Positions 27,491 through 38,127 of a DNA stretch of 64,000 nucleotides are shown in pieces. The stretch covers positions 1-64,000 of the forward strand of contig JAWRVZ010000139.1 in the NCBI GenBank assembly GCA_037043235.1, read 5' to 3'. Both the position numbers and the translations under genes were made by a program. The notes beneath the pieces are model-generated. The model worked only from the letters and a program-made list of their open reading frames with translations, was not told the DNA's origin and ran no database searches. The stretch is from Rhodeus uyekii. Its lineage: Eukaryota > Chordata > Actinopteri > Cypriniformes > Acheilognathidae. Numbering within the stretch: position 1 is the first letter of the stretch; each line of letters starts with the position of its first letter.

Positions 27491-27637
27491 CTCATAGTCT
27501 ATTTTGAATTTCTGCACCATTCCCAGTTCCATAAACATCCGCAGAGCTGCAGTGACCATGGCGTCCACATCCAGAGAGAAGTCATCAAATGATAGTTTAT
27601 CAATGCCCAGTTCACACACCAGAGGGATGTTCGCTGC
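27491..27637 (-). CDS. pde11a: pde11a exon: GAF-catalytic linker and catalytic N-terminus
   Basis: 147-bp (49-codon) minus-strand exon, acceptor CCTCAG, donor GTCCAC. It encodes AANIPLVCELGIDKLSFDDF, then SLDVDAMVTAALRMFMELGM and VQKFKIDYE. It matches the PDE11A segment entering the catalytic domain. A (GA)n run lies just upstream of the acceptor at 27655-27680. Confidence 0.95.
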
Positions 27638-28390
27638 CTGAGGAAAGAACAATAGAGAGAAAGAGAGAGAGAGAGAGAGTGAGTGCGCAGAATAGAGGGA
27701 GAGATGCAAAGTTCGCTCTCACCTGCTTTAAAACAGATGCTTTGTGAATGGAAACCAGCGTCAGGGTTTTCACAGATCTAATGAGGGACTGCTGAGCTGT
27801 GCGTTATCTTGTGACGTCATTAACAAATTCTAATTGTGGACTCACTCACATTAACTACGTTTGAGCAGATTTCATCTGTACTTCACATTGGTTTCATAAG
27901 GATTATGTCATTTCGACTTCAGTTATACGCCTCACACGCCTCCAGTCAGGATGAGTTTCAGGGAATTCACCCTCGGGCTCCTGTAATCATATTATCAGTT
28001 GGGAGATTTCTAGGAGGGTCCAGTAAAATATGATGACATCTGCTCCGAATCATTTTCACTCTTCTTAAATTTGGCTATCTGTAGTTTTCATGTTGAAATG
28101 GACTAATAGTGAGTATTGTGGTTTGTGACTGGAGCCACTGGATCCATGATTGTAACTTAAGGGATCACATCACACGAGTGGGAGCAGGAGAAGATTTGTA
28201 AAAAAAATTAAAATGCTTGTTGAAGAATTGTAATTAGCTATATATTTATTTCAAATAGTCTATTGGTGAAGTAGGATTGATCTCTATTGAGGGGGGAATA
28301 AAAATAATTCAGCAGAGACGGGGTTTAGACCAGAGGGGAGGGAAACCCCACTTCACAGGAAATCGCACCCTGGAGATAATATTGTATTTT

Positions 28391-28637
28391 TGTCACAGTC
28401 CTGTCGTGTCTCCACCCTCCACCCCTTGTCATCCCTTTCGCGTCAATCACTCACCTCATTAGTCTTGTCACCTGTACCCCATCATTACCTGTGTTTATAA
28501 GCCCTGTTTCTCTCAGTCTGCGTCCGTTCTCGTCTCTTATGTGTAGTGTGACGCCATGTACTCTAGCTCTGTGTAAATAAAAGTATATGTTCCAGAATCT
28601 TTGTCTCCGTGCTTCCCTGCAACACTTCCGCCTGACA
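28391..28637 (+). repeat. Left LTR of the 28391-30269 element
   Basis: 247 bp, begins TGTCACAG and ends CCTGACA. It contains TTTATAAGCCC (TATA-like) and AAATAAAAGTATATG (poly-A-signal-like). It matches 30038-30269 closely, with small indels near CCCTTTCGCGTCAATC and several point changes. Confidence 0.8.
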
Positions 28638-28639
28638 GA

Positions 28640-29636
28640 AGAAAGGACCTGGTTAGTCACCACAGAAAGACTTCAAATGTGGACTTCCCTGCTGTTGCCC
28701 TGATTTTATTAAAGCAGAGAGAACGTCCGCTAGAAGAACACACCCAAGACTATATCTGGTGGGTGAAACTAACTATCCAGACCACGCACTCAGCGGTTTG
28801 TAACACTCCAGGAGTTTATGATTTTATGGACTGTTGTCCCCACTGTTTACCCCGCTGGTCCCGTCCAACTACAAACTAATACCCCCACTGGTTCCATCCA
28901 GCCCTGAACTGCCTGTCATCTGCCTATCCAGTTTCCCCTACCAGCCTCCCTTTCCCACCTTCTCAACCAGTCCAGCATTTGACCCTGCCTCTGACATTGT
29001 CTGACAACCCTTTACCAGCTCCCATCAAAACCTGGGTCCATCCCTTCTCGGCTCCACTGAAGACCATTGGCCATATAGCTACACCAGGTTCCCTCGTCCC
29101 TCCGGCTCCGACTTGGTCAGTCATCACTTGCCTCTGCCTTCGGTTCCATCTGGTTTCTCTCTCCCCCCGGCTCTACCTGTCTTCTCTCTCCCGCTAGCTC
29201 GGCCTTTGTCCTCAATCCCACCGGCTTTGCTTCTGTCCTCTAGTTCTCCGGCTCCACCTCAGATAACTGTTGGCACGGTTCCACCTCAGTCTCCAGGGCC
29301 AGCAGTCTTGTGTGGGTTTGTCGGCTCCATCTGGACCTTCTACTGGGACGTCTTCGAAATAGGTCATCCCCAGGGCTCCATCCACCACCCGGCCATCACC
29401 ATGGCTCCTCCTGCCTTTGACTCCACCCTGGGGCCTCATCCTGGCTGGTCTCTGGAGCTCCATTGGGTACCCCTGCTCCTGTCTCCCCCCCGGCTCCTCC
29501 CACCCTCCATTTCCCCTTGGACTGTTGTTTATTCTCACCCTCATCTGTTGGACTGTTTTTTGTGCTATGCTCTGTTCTGTATAGTCCTCCTCCTGGACCC
29601 CTCCCTCCCTCCCTCCCTCCACTGAGGTCCTAGTGT
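28640..29636 (+). pseudogene. Broken gag-like, proline-rich coding region
   Basis: The first part encodes RERPLEEHTQDYIWWVKLT, resembling a capsid-like helix found in the gag frames of cyprinid non-autonomous LTR elements (recall, not search). A stop follows at about 28879. Downstream, frames at 28979-29197 and 29113-29625 encode Pro/Ser/Leu-rich sequence. Overlapping frames and stops indicate decay. Minus-strand open frames here are shadows. Confidence 0.5.
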
Positions 29637-29680
29637 AGGTGCAAGGACGTGCCTTCCGGGAGAAGGAGCTACTGTCACAG

Positions 29681-30033
29681 TGGAACTGGATTTAATATTT
29701 TGACCAGAATTGTTGTCAATATAATAATCATGCACTGTTTGGCTGTTGGCCTGAGGAGAACTGGTCCCCCAAATGAGTCTGGTTTCTCCCAAGGTTTTTT
29801 AGTCCATTCTGAACTAGTTTTACTAGTATTCGTTCCGTCACCTGTTGCGTCTGGCTTGCTTAGTTGAGGACACGTAACACTTAATATTCTTCAATATTAT
29901 TGATTAGCCTGCTCTTCTAGAGCTGCTGTTCAGCCAAAACAAACTTTGATTTTATTTTTTTCCTGTGATCACTGTAAAGCTGCTTTGAAACGATCTCAAA
30001 TGTAAAAAGCGCTATATGAATAAAGATGACTTG
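29681..30033 (+). mobile_element. LINE 3'-end-type fragment inserted in an LTR
   Basis: Ends GTAAAAAGCGCTATATGAAT then AAAGATGACTTGAC, a tail typical of L2/CR1-like fish LINEs. It interrupts the right LTR after TGTCACAG; ACAG is repeated on both sides (29677-29680 and 30034-30037) as a short target duplication. A relative lies at 52640-53125. Confidence 0.65.
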
Positions 30034-30269
30034 ACAGTCCTCATGTGGTTTTGTCATCCCTTTCACCTGTCGCGTCAATCACTCACCTCATTAGTCTTGT
30101 CACCTGTACCCAATCATTATCTGTGTATATAAGCCCTGTTTCTCTCAGTCTGCGTCCGTTCTCGTCTCTTGTGTGTAGTGTGACTCTGTGTACCCTAGCT
30201 CTGTGTAAATAAAAGTATATGTTACAGAATATTTATCTTCGCACTTCCCTGCAACACTCACGCCTGACA

Positions 30270-31035
30270 ATTGTATTATATTTAAATACTTTAAAATATA
30301 GCATAAATAGTATTTATCCCTGAAAAAAACATATGCACCGCTTGATGGCGATAAATGTTTTGATGATATTTCCGTCAAGAGATGCATCAATTTTTGATCA
30401 AGTTCTTGTGTTGTTAATGAAAGAGTCCAGCACTGTGTAAAGTTTTCTCCAGCACAAACCAAACACTTGCAGTGAATTTAAAGTCTGGACTCGGAGGTGC
30501 CAATTCATGTGTGAAAATTATTCTTTATGAAACTATTCGTTCACAATTTGAGCCTGATGAATCTTGGTTTTGTCATTCTGGAATATGGGCATGATGCGTC
30601 TTCCTACATGTTTTTATTTTTATTTTATTTTAACAAATAAAAAGCTACACAATCCATCAATTAGGGTTAGAGGAACTGCTGCCAAACATATTACCGGTAC
30701 ATTGTTAGAGTAATACATATAGTGCTATAAGAGCTCTTGGCAAAATCCAGTTAACCCATGACAAAAATGACCATTTCACCTGAAAATTAGCACATGATAA
30801 ATGAGGCATTTCGTAAACTCCACAGAGATTATATCAATAATGCACAAACACTGATGAGGTATTGAACAGCTTTGTTCTGAATTATAGATACTGCATAAAC
30901 AACACAGTCAGACTGATATTAGCCCATGCTGAGGCTAATATATCATGAAACAAGTTTGTTGTTATAAATAAGCATTCGGGTTCTAACCAGCACTGAAATG
31001 CCAGAATACAATCAGTTTGATGCACTAATGTTTAC
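30270..31035. other. pde11a intron, non-coding
   Basis: AT-rich sequence without recognised exon or mobile element. The minus-strand open frame at 30145-30462 crosses the LTR edge and has no family resemblance. Confidence 0.4.
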
Positions 31036-31086
31036 CTTAAACTTATCCACCTCAGTCTTAGAGCATGTGGCATGATATGACAGCAC
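31036..31086 (-). CDS. pde11a: pde11a micro-exon: GAF-B/catalytic linker
   Basis: 51-bp (17-codon) minus-strand exon, acceptor TTCCACAG, donor GTAAAC. It encodes VLSYHATCSKTEVDKFK, matching the LSYHATCSK linker of PDE11A. It was too short to stand out as an open frame and was found by reading between the flanking exons. Confidence 0.93.
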
Positions 31087-33080
31087 CTGTGGAAAACACA
31101 TGCATAAAACCAATCATCAAAGGTTCATATTGTATGCATGTCGATATTTTATGTTATAATATAGACATGACAAGATAAAAACATCACAGAGATCATATTG
31201 CATTAGAAAAACTGATCAGAATGTCAATGTGTTTCTTGAATGCAATGCAAGTCGCTTTGGATAAAAGCGTCATCCAAATGCATACATGTAAATGTGGACC
31301 TGACAATACAACTGTTCACTGCTTCATCCTTCTGATTGGTTGCTGAGAGCCATGTGAACACAGGGAGTCAGAGAATGATACTGTCCATTCATAACATACT
31401 GACAGTTACAGGTCATGCAACATTCATTTCAGCTCTGCTATAGTCTGTTGATGATCTATTACAACTTAATATGCTGATTTACCACATAGACAGACTTATC
31501 ATAGAAACCAATCCTGCATTCCTCTGGAGAATGAGAAGAGCTTCGAGAACTTAATTAATGCTCACACCCACTCCCTGCTCAGGCTGTAATGTAGTTATAG
31601 AGCTAATGAACAGTGTGTCCTCACTTCCGCTGCTTCATTTTCACATTCAATGCTCTGTGGTGTCGTGAGGAAAGAAGCCACTTTGTCTTTCCGTTTGCCT
31701 TTAGAGTGTGTGAGAGAGAGTGAATGTGTGATCTGTGAATGTGTGATTGTGTGTGTGTCTGTGTGTGTGTGTGTGTGTGTGAGTAATGTGTGATAAGAAA
31801 TGAATTCATCACATTCTCACCTTCTAAACTGATCAGCTTGTGTTTATCAGTCTGAGGTCACTATGAAAATGCTTCTTCTTAGCATTGTTAAAATTTCATA
31901 CAAATTATATTATCATCATAATCAGCGTGATGATTAATGAAAATTTTAATTAAAATATTAACATTAAAGGCGACCTATTATGCTAAATCCACTTTTACAT
32001 GGTTCTTAATTTACATCCTTCTTTATTCTTCTTAAATTACATTAAAACATATTAATAAATATTTTAACAAATGTATAGTTCATGTTAGTTAATTAATTAA
32101 CCAACTAATAGGACCTTTTTAACTTGAAAAACATCTTATGGGAACTTTCCATAAACATAATGATCCATCCCCTTACACTTTTTTACAGCATTTTTCCATT
32201 TTCAAAAATCTCTTAGTCTGATTTATCATTTGTTTTCCTCACAACGTAGGGTTTACCAGAAACGAACGCGCATACACACACGCAAACACACACACACGCA
32301 CACGCACACACAGACAGCCATGGCTCTTAACAAATAATTAATCATTATTATTAATAAATAATAAGAATAAAAAGATGATTGTGAGTGTACATGGTGCGTC
32401 ATGACTGGCGGGAAACTAAGACAAAGACACATATTGACAGAAAGAAAACAAACCAAAAGTCTGTGTGAGGACTGTGTGAGGGTCTGACACTGTTTTCAGA
32501 TGATCGTTTGCTTTGATTGAAGTTGGTCGATTGAAGCTTTGAAGGTGAGGATTTATTCCTCCGTGTCCCATTGTTAGATTAAAGGGGTTTTATTCTGCTC
32601 TTTTATAGAATTGTAAGACCGCTTCTATGTCAGTGAAGGTTTTTTGAAGCAACACGATGATAATTTGGTTTGTATTGATCACTTTCCACCCACTCACAAT
32701 AAAGACAGATACCGTAAGTTAACAATAAAATGATCTGAATAAACTACTTTGTGTAGCAAACATTACAATAAACTCTGCATCCAGTTTTCCATGACATGAT
32801 CCCTTTATTAGGAAACTGCAGTCTGCTGTGGTTGAGAGTCATGAGTGAACACAGCTCCTTCGGCTCCTGCATTAAGCTCCGCCTCTAACAGGAATTAGGT
32901 CAACATTCCACCAATCACACGCTCATAATTTTGCTTGTGTTGAATCATCCCACCAGTTGTATATTTCTAATCTAACAACCCAGCATGTACAAATGCTCCG
33001 TCTAATCTGCTACCACTAAAGAAAATTCCTACCAATCACAGTTAATTGTACGTCCATGTGTGTGTTTTGGAGAGACATAC
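31087..33080. other. pde11a intron with SINE and simple repeats
   Basis: Contains the SINE at 31207-31294, a GT-rich tract at 31740-31785, a CA-rich tract near 32272-32312 and a fragment AAAGGCGACCTATTATGC at 31968, which resembles the terminus of a common fish DNA transposon. No exon was recognised. Confidence 0.5.
31207..31294 (+). mobile_element. tRNA-derived SINE, 5'-truncated
   Basis: Only the body and tail remain: AAACTGATCAGAATGTCAAT, AAGTCGCTTTGGATAAAAGC, AAATGCATACATGTAAATG. The head carrying the pol III boxes is missing. Confidence 0.8.
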
Positions 33081-33173
33081 ATCCAAAGCGACAGACTGTT
33101 TGGCCCAGGACTTCTTCACTTGGTCATACATAATAGTGTTATTGATTCCCAGCCCACAGAATATCACAAATGC
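33081..33173 (-). CDS. pde11a: pde11a exon: GAF-B C-terminus
   Basis: 93-bp minus-strand exon, acceptor CTTTAG, donor GTATGTC. It encodes AFVIFCGLGINNTIMYDQVK then KSWAKQSVALD. FCGLGINNT is the last GAF-B strand and helix of PDE11A. GAF-B supports dimerisation and regulation of the catalytic domain in this family. Confidence 0.94.
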
Positions 33174-33740
33174 CTAAAGAGAGGGGAAAAAAGACACACG
33201 TAAATCCTCAACAACCAATTTAAACCTCTGAAGGTGGGTTTTAAAATGTTTTTTTTTTTTTTTCGGAGTGTGTTATTATAGTTACATTTTAAGTTATAAT
33301 AACACAAAAAACATATAAAACAAATGTATGCCGAGGATCAATTTAAGAAGTTATACTACACTCACACATATTACTGTAATTTATAATATATTATACTGTC
33401 ATTATTAAACCTATACTATATTATTATTCCAAATATGTTGCCATAACTGTACTCAAATATTACAAATAACACAATAATCATTGTCAATATTACACATATT
33501 ATCTGTATATTAAAAGATAAAATAATAAGTGAGCTGGGCTCCACACACACAACATCTGAACCCATTTTCAAGGCCAGGTTGCTGTATAGAGAAATGGATC
33601 TAATTTTTCTAATTCAGTTTCCGATCCATACTATTATTTTCATTCTTAGAAGGGTCTGAGTTCATTTGGAGCATAAGCCATAATTCTCTGAAATCGCTCT
33701 TGCAATGAAATAAAAGATATATGTATTTCAATCCTGAGAA

Positions 33741-34131
33741 TGTCACGGTTTGTCTCTGTTTCCAGTGTTATTAGTGTTCTAGTGGACAGAACCGTGGCAC
33801 TGCTCTCTCTCCCATGTGTTTGTTTCTCATTAGTGTCTGCCCCGCCTCCTTGTTTCCCTTAATCATTCCCAGCTGTGTCTCATCACTCCCTTCCCTCATG
33901 TGCCCTATTTAATCCTGGTGTGTTTGCTGTCCTGTGTGGTGTCGTTGTTGTCCATGCATGTTGCTCCTGGTTCCCGATATTCCGGTTTGGTTATGTTTCT
34001 TGAATGTTTTGTTATTATGTTACCTTTTTCCCCATCGTGGGCATTTCTTTGTATGTTTGTTTATTTAGTTATTGTTAAATAAATCCTCCTTCACCCCTGC
34101 ATTTGAGTCCTTCCCGTATTGAATCGTGACA
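33741..34131 (+). repeat. Left LTR of the 33741-35961 element
   Basis: 391 bp from TGTCACGG to CGTGACA. It holds TATTTAA (33906-33912), a predicted RNA start at GTGGTGTCGTT (33936-33946) about 30 bp later, and poly-A-type AAATAAATCC near 34079. Confidence 0.92.
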
Positions 34132-34132
34132 G

Positions 34133-34143
34133 AACGACACCAC
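34133..34143 (+). other. Self-priming primer-binding site
   Basis: AACGACACCAC, one nucleotide after the LTR, is the exact reverse complement of GTGGTGTCGTT at 33936-33946, the predicted RNA 5' end 30 bp below the TATA box. No tRNA-type TGG primer site is seen. This is the arrangement known for Tf1 and fish Sushi elements. Confidence 0.75.
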
Positions 34144-34147
34144 CACA

Positions 34148-35383
34148 ATGAGGACTCAGCGGGGGAAGGATGAACTTCTGCCACCAGTTTCAGGGGGGTC
34201 CAGACCTCTCCGTGAACGGATGGTCCGTTTCAGGAGGTTGAGTTCCCTCCGCCAGCAGGGAGCTGATTTGAGGCAATTTGCCTTGGACTTTGGTACTGCA
34301 GCTGAGGGGCTAGGATACAATGATGTGGCACTCAAAGACCTTTTTAACCTGGCCCTTGATATGCCCCAAAGCTGGTGGAGGATGGAGGATCTGGACCATC
34401 TAAGCTTTTGGGAGTTTGTGGATGCTCTTGCCACCTCATCCACCACATCGCTCCCAACTGTTCATGCTGCCGGCCCGGAGGGAGCCGTCAAAGAGCCCGC
34501 TGCCGGCCCGGAGGCCGCCGTCCCAGAGCCCGCTGCCGGCCCGGAGGCCGCCGTCCCAGAGCCCGCCCGTCGCCTTCGCACGCGGAGGAGGAGAAGGACC
34601 TCCTCCGGTCCGCCAGTTTCGCGGAGACTGCTCGCCCTGCCGGCGCCGCCGAGACTGCTCGCCCTGCCGGCGCCGCCGAGACTGCTCGCCCTGCCGGCGC
34701 CGCCGAGACTGCTCGCCCTGCCGGCGCCGCCGAGACTGCTCGCCCTGCCGGCGCCGCCGAGACTGCTCGCCCTGCCGGCGCCGCCGAGACTGCTCGCCCT
34801 GCCGGCGCCGCCGAGAGACCCTGAACTCTTGCCGCCTGACCACCCTGTACTCTTGCCGCCTGACCACCCTGAACTCTTGCCGCCTGACCACCCTGAACTC
34901 TTGCCGCCTGACCACCCTGAACTCTTGCCGCCTGACCACCCTGAACTCTTGCCGCCTGACCACCCTGAACTCTTGCCGCCTGACCACCCTGAACTCTTGC
35001 CGCCTGACCACCCTGAACTCTTGCCGCCTGACCACCCTGAACTCTTGCCGCCTGACCACCCTGAACTCTTGCCGCCTGACCACCCTGAACTCTTGCCGCC
35101 TGACCACCCTGAACTCTGCCTGCCTGAACTTTTGCGGTCTGACCCGCCGGTCCCGCCTGATCCGCCGGACTCACCGGAGCCCACCTGGCTCAACCCGTCG
35201 GTCCCGCCTGATGTGCCGGTCTTGCCTGAGCCCATCTGGCTCAACCTGCCGGTCCCACCCTGGTGGCCTGCTGGGACCCCTGATCCCCTGGAGCCTCCCT
35301 GGCTCATTCCTCCTGTTCCCCCTCCTTGGACTCTGTTTAGTTTTGTTCTGAGGACTGTCTATTATTTTTTTGGTTGCCTTTGA
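34148..35383 (+). CDS. Gag-like protein with two in-frame tandem repeats (LTR element)
   Basis: 411 codons, starting at an ATG 5 bp after the primer site. Residues 1-95 form a gag/capsid-like region (RRLSSLRQQGADLRQFALDF ... GYNDVALKDLFNLAL ... SWWRMEDLDHLSFWEFVDAL), of a type shared with the minus-strand remnant at 41868-41697. The rest is Pro/Ala-rich: PEAAVPEPAAG copies, then seven LLALPAPPR repeats (27 bp each, 34621-34815), then about twelve LLPPDHPE repeats (24 bp each, 34825-35115), then Pro-rich sequence to a hydrophobic C-terminus. There is no zinc knuckle, protease or RT. Probable role: nucleocapsid assembly for the element. Large open frames on the other strand and frames are repeat shadows. 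Confidence 0.72.
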   Translation: MRTQRGKDELLPPVSGGSRPLRERMVRFRRLSSLRQQGADLRQFALDFGTAAEGLGYNDVALKDLFNLALDMPQSWWRMEDLDHLSFWEFVDALATSSTTSLPTVHAAGPEGAVKEPAAGPEAAVPEPAAGPEAAVPEPARRLRTRRRRRTSSGPPVSRRLLALPAPPRLLALPAPPRLLALPAPPRLLALPAPPRLLALPAPPRLLALPAPPRLLALPAPPRDPELLPPDHPVLLPPDHPELLPPDHPELLPPDHPELLPPDHPELLPPDHPELLPPDHPELLPPDHPELLPPDHPELLPPDHPELLPPDHPELLPPDHPELCLPELLRSDPPVPPDPPDSPEPTWLNPSVPPDVPVLPEPIWLNLPVPPWWPAGTPDPLEPPWLIPPVPPPWTLFSFVLRTVYYFFGCL

Positions 35384-35569
35384 ATTATTCTTTTTTTCTT
35401 TCATGATGTTGTGGACTTTTTTTTGTTTTGCTCTTTGGTTGGACTTTTCTCCCTCCCTTCCCTGGTGTTCTGTATTCCTTGAGTTCCCCGTCTTGTGTGT
35501 TATGCTTGGTGATGTTGGGTTTTTGTTTCATGTTGGACCGCCAGGTGGCGTTCCTTAGAGGGGGGGTAG

Positions 35570-35961
35570 TGTCACGGTTCTGTCTCTGTTTCCAGTGTTA
35601 TTAGTGTTCTAGTGGACAGAACCGTGGCACTGCTCTCTCTCCCATGTGTTTGTTTCTCATTAGTGTCTGCCCCGCCTCCTTGTTTCCCTTAATCATTCCC
35701 AGCTGTGTCTCATCACTCCCTTCCCTCATGTGCCCTATTTAATCCTGGTGTGTTTGCTGTCCTGTGTGGTGTCGTTGTCGTCCATGCATGTTGCTCCTGG
35801 TTCCCGATATTCCGGTTTGGTTATGTTTCTTGAGTGTTTTGTTATTATGTTACCTTTTTCCCCATCGTGGGCATTTCTTTGTATGTTTGTTTATTTAGTT
35901 ATTGTTAAATAAATCCTCCTTCACCCCTGCACTTGAGTCCTTCCCGTATTGAATCGTGACA
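35570..35961 (+). repeat. Right LTR of the 33741-35961 element
   Basis: 392 bp, begins TGTCACGGTT and ends AATCGTGACA, nearly identical to the left copy; differences include an extra C after CACGGTT and GTCGTC for GTTGTC. Followed by the GAGAA target duplication. Confidence 0.92.
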
Positions 35962-36265
35962 GAGAACTCTTAGAACAGCTGTAGCATATGACAATGTTAA
36001 CTCACACTGATGCAGAGCTAGTAGCTGCATGAATGGGTGTACATAAATCCAGTAGCAGATCTAGACAGGTGGAGCTGGGGGAGGTGGAGGAGTTCATGTG
36101 TGGCAGGACCAGCTTACAGCAAACACCGACCATCTTTCACTTCACTGCAAGGGTCTCAGAGCAACTTGAGAGAATTATGGCTTATGAATATGCTCCAAAT
36201 GAACTAGAAGAACAGCGTACCTAAGCATTCATAAAGCATGCTATCACAGATGATTCATGTCATAC

Positions 36266-36333
36266 CTCAAACAGCCTCTGATCTGCATCATCAAACGGTT
36301 TCCCATCTAACCTGTTCAAGACCTGAGCAACAC
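36266..36333 (-). CDS. pde11a: pde11a exon: GAF-B (VAQVLNRLDG)
   Basis: 68-bp minus-strand exon, acceptor GTTGCAG, donor GTATGAC. It encodes VAQVLNRLDGKPFDDADQRL then FE, with the first codon split from the previous exon. VAQVLNR...F is the conserved GAF-B core strand of PDE11A. Too short to stand out as an open frame. Confidence 0.93.
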
Positions 36334-36504
36334 CTGCAACATACACACATGAAGACAGTCAGATGGCTTTCTGTTTTTATGATCCATATGAGGTTCTTTA
36401 AAGCACAGTAATGCATTGCAGATGAAGGTTTCAATCTATTTTAGAGCAAGAGTCAGGAATCTCTTCCTTACCGCACACTCCCAAACACACACACTCTCAC
36501 ACAC

Positions 36505-36577
36505 AGAAATTTCAGCTCTATGAGGAGAGAAATCATCTCTCTCTGATGATTTCTCTCCTCATAGTGCTGAAATTTCT
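36505..36577. repeat. Near-perfect 33-bp hairpin
   Basis: The left arm 36505-36537 (AGAAATTTCAGCTCTATGAG...) and right arm 36545-36577 are reverse complements at 32 of 33 positions, with a 7-nt loop TCTCTCT. It lies in a pde11a intron between exons 36266 and 36978. It could be a tiny inverted duplication or a pre-miRNA-sized hairpin; expression is unknown. Confidence 0.85.
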
Positions 36578-36779
36578 CACATTGGCTTCAGACACGACCT
36601 GAGAGAAAGGAAAACTCGTTCTGAAACTAAGGAAGAGATGAAGAAAGCGAGAGAAGAATCTTTTGAATGAAGGAATCCTTGACTCTTATCCTGCTTCTAC
36701 TGTCTGTTTGTACTTATTATGACTTTCGGTTCCTGACAGAAAGCCCCCTCCCACACGCACACACACTGCACTCTGCAAC

Positions 36780-36781
36780 GG

Positions 36782-36814
<33 letters not shown>

Positions 36815-36825
36815 ACACACACACC
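36780..36825. repeat. (CA)n microsatellite
   Basis: CA dinucleotide run with one GACA interruption, in a pde11a intron, about 150 bp from the exon at 36978. Confidence 0.9.
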
Positions 36826-36977
36826 CTGATATGACACACAGACATACATTTAAGCAGACATTATCATCCATACACATGTTTGTCCTCCATTTACTCACAC
36901 AGAATGTAGTGTCATAGCAGAAGACATCATTATATACATATTGTAGTGAAACAACAGCTTATCTATGGATAGCTTAC

Positions 36978-37053
36978 CTATGATTTGGTGGTTACTGTTC
37001 CAGATAGGGACACACAGGACAGATCTAATATGGAAGCCAGAGAACTGATCCGC
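36978..37053 (-). CDS. pde11a: pde11a exon: GAF-B (HIRSVLCVPIWN)
   Basis: 76-bp minus-strand exon, acceptor TTTTCAG, donor GTAAGCT. It encodes ADQFSGFHIRSVLCVPIWNS then NHQIIG. SVLCVPIWN is the central GAF-B strand of PDE11A. The split glycine codon continues in the exon at 36333. Confidence 0.95.
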
Positions 37054-38127
37054 CTGAAAACAAACACTTTTCATCACATCAAGAAACAAATGTTCTGACA
37101 TCAAGCTTGTGAGGAGAAGCGAGGAAAAATATGAGACTCAGTCTTATATAATATTGGGCTGTGAGCATTTAGAAGACACAAAAGCCGACAGAGGTCCAAT
37201 GTCTCATGCAGAGCAGAAGTCTCTCTCAACTTTAATCAGCCTCTTTAAAGGAATATTCTGGGTTAAATACTGTGGCATCTGCGATCTGTTGTCCATTACC
37301 AAAGAATACCATTTGACTGGTTCCTCAATAATAGGGTAAAATTACACCCACAACACTGCAGCAATATATATTTATTTATTATTATCACATTATTATTTAC
37401 ATTAGCAATGCCAAGATCATCGGTTCGAGCAGCATCAAAATTCAAATGCTTTAACTGATAAAAATGTATGCCAACACAGTCTGCATTTCTTCGAATAAAA
37501 GCACTCGCCAAATGCATGAATTGCACTTGTCTTTAAGCATGAATTCATGAATTCGGGTCAAATTGACCCACTAACATCTATATATGTATACATATATATA
37601 TATGTCTGTGGAAGGTGTAGGACCATAAAAAGTGTTTTAAATTGATAGTTGATTGTAAGTGGTCACTCATAGTCCTCAATAGTTAATTTGCATTATACAA
37701 CTTCATCATTAGCACATGATTAGCACAAGTTCATTCAGCCAGAATTTACAGATCTCATAATACCATTTTTACTAAATAACTCATAAGTGCTTTAAATATG
37801 TTTTTAAATCCTCTGGTACACTTTCCCTATTAACTTCCCATTAAATACGCTTGTACTACAAGTATGTGTAATATTTGAAACTTTGAATTGTAAGCACTCT
37901 TGTGTACAACTTCAGGATGAATCGCTTTCCGTATACCTCAAATTGTAACTTGCTTTGTATAAAAGCGTCTGCTAAATTAATAAATGTAACTTCCAGTAAA
38001 ATCTGAGGGACATGTAAAAGTTAAAATGATAATTAAAATTTTTTTTATACTCTTTTAATGGGAGGCCAAACAGCAGCCCCGTGTTATAGGCTTTATTCGT
38101 TTATATGTAGCTGTTTTGAGATCTTAC
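37054..38127. other. pde11a intron with decayed SINE fragments
   Basis: Holds a degenerate SINE at 37400-37527 (CGGTTCGAGC, ATAAAAGCACTCGCCAAATG) and a second tail-only fragment at 37950-37990 (ACTTGCTTTGTATAAAAGCG). A short dyad GGGTCAAATTGACCC lies at 37556-37570. No exon was recognised. Confidence 0.55.

Larger units (their letters stand above)
28391..30269 (+). mobile_element. Gag-only LTR retrotransposon, non-autonomous, decayed
   Basis: Left LTR 28391-28637 (TGTCACAG...CCTGACA) and right LTR 29673-29680 plus 30038-30269, the latter split by a LINE-tail insertion. Flanks ATTGTATTTT and ATTGTATTAT are similar, so the target duplication is blurred. A purine-rich tract (GGGAGAAGGAGC) precedes the right LTR. 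The interior (28640-29636) encodes only a broken gag-like, proline-rich frame; no RT, integrase or protease is seen. It lies in a pde11a intron, opposite to the gene. Confidence 0.75.
33741..35961 (+). mobile_element. Gag-only Tf1/Sushi-type LTR retrotransposon
   Basis: 2.2-kb element with LTRs 33741-34131 and 35570-35961 and a perfect 5-bp target duplication GAGAA (33736-33740, 35962-35966). A polypurine tract (AGAGGGGGGG, 35557-35566) precedes the right LTR. One open frame (34148-35383) encodes a gag-like protein; no pol genes are present, so enzymes must come from another element. The primer site appears self-complementary to the RNA start. It lies in a pde11a intron, antisense to the gene. 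The LTRs differ at only a few positions, so the insertion is young. Confidence 0.9.

Noticed and set aside
28391..28660. Self-priming site in the element at 28391
   Set aside because: GAAGAAAGGACC after the LTR does not complement the region about 30 bp below the TATA-like TTTATAAG; the site is either lost or different.
28451..28663. Minus-strand frame across the LTR at 28391
   Set aside because: It lies entirely over LTR sequence and its edge, and is not related to any gene seen.
34436..35307. Long minus-strand and alternative-frame open readings across the gag-like gene
   Set aside because: 27- and 24-bp repeats leave all frames open; only the plus frame from 34148 has a gag-like N-terminus and sits correctly after the primer site.
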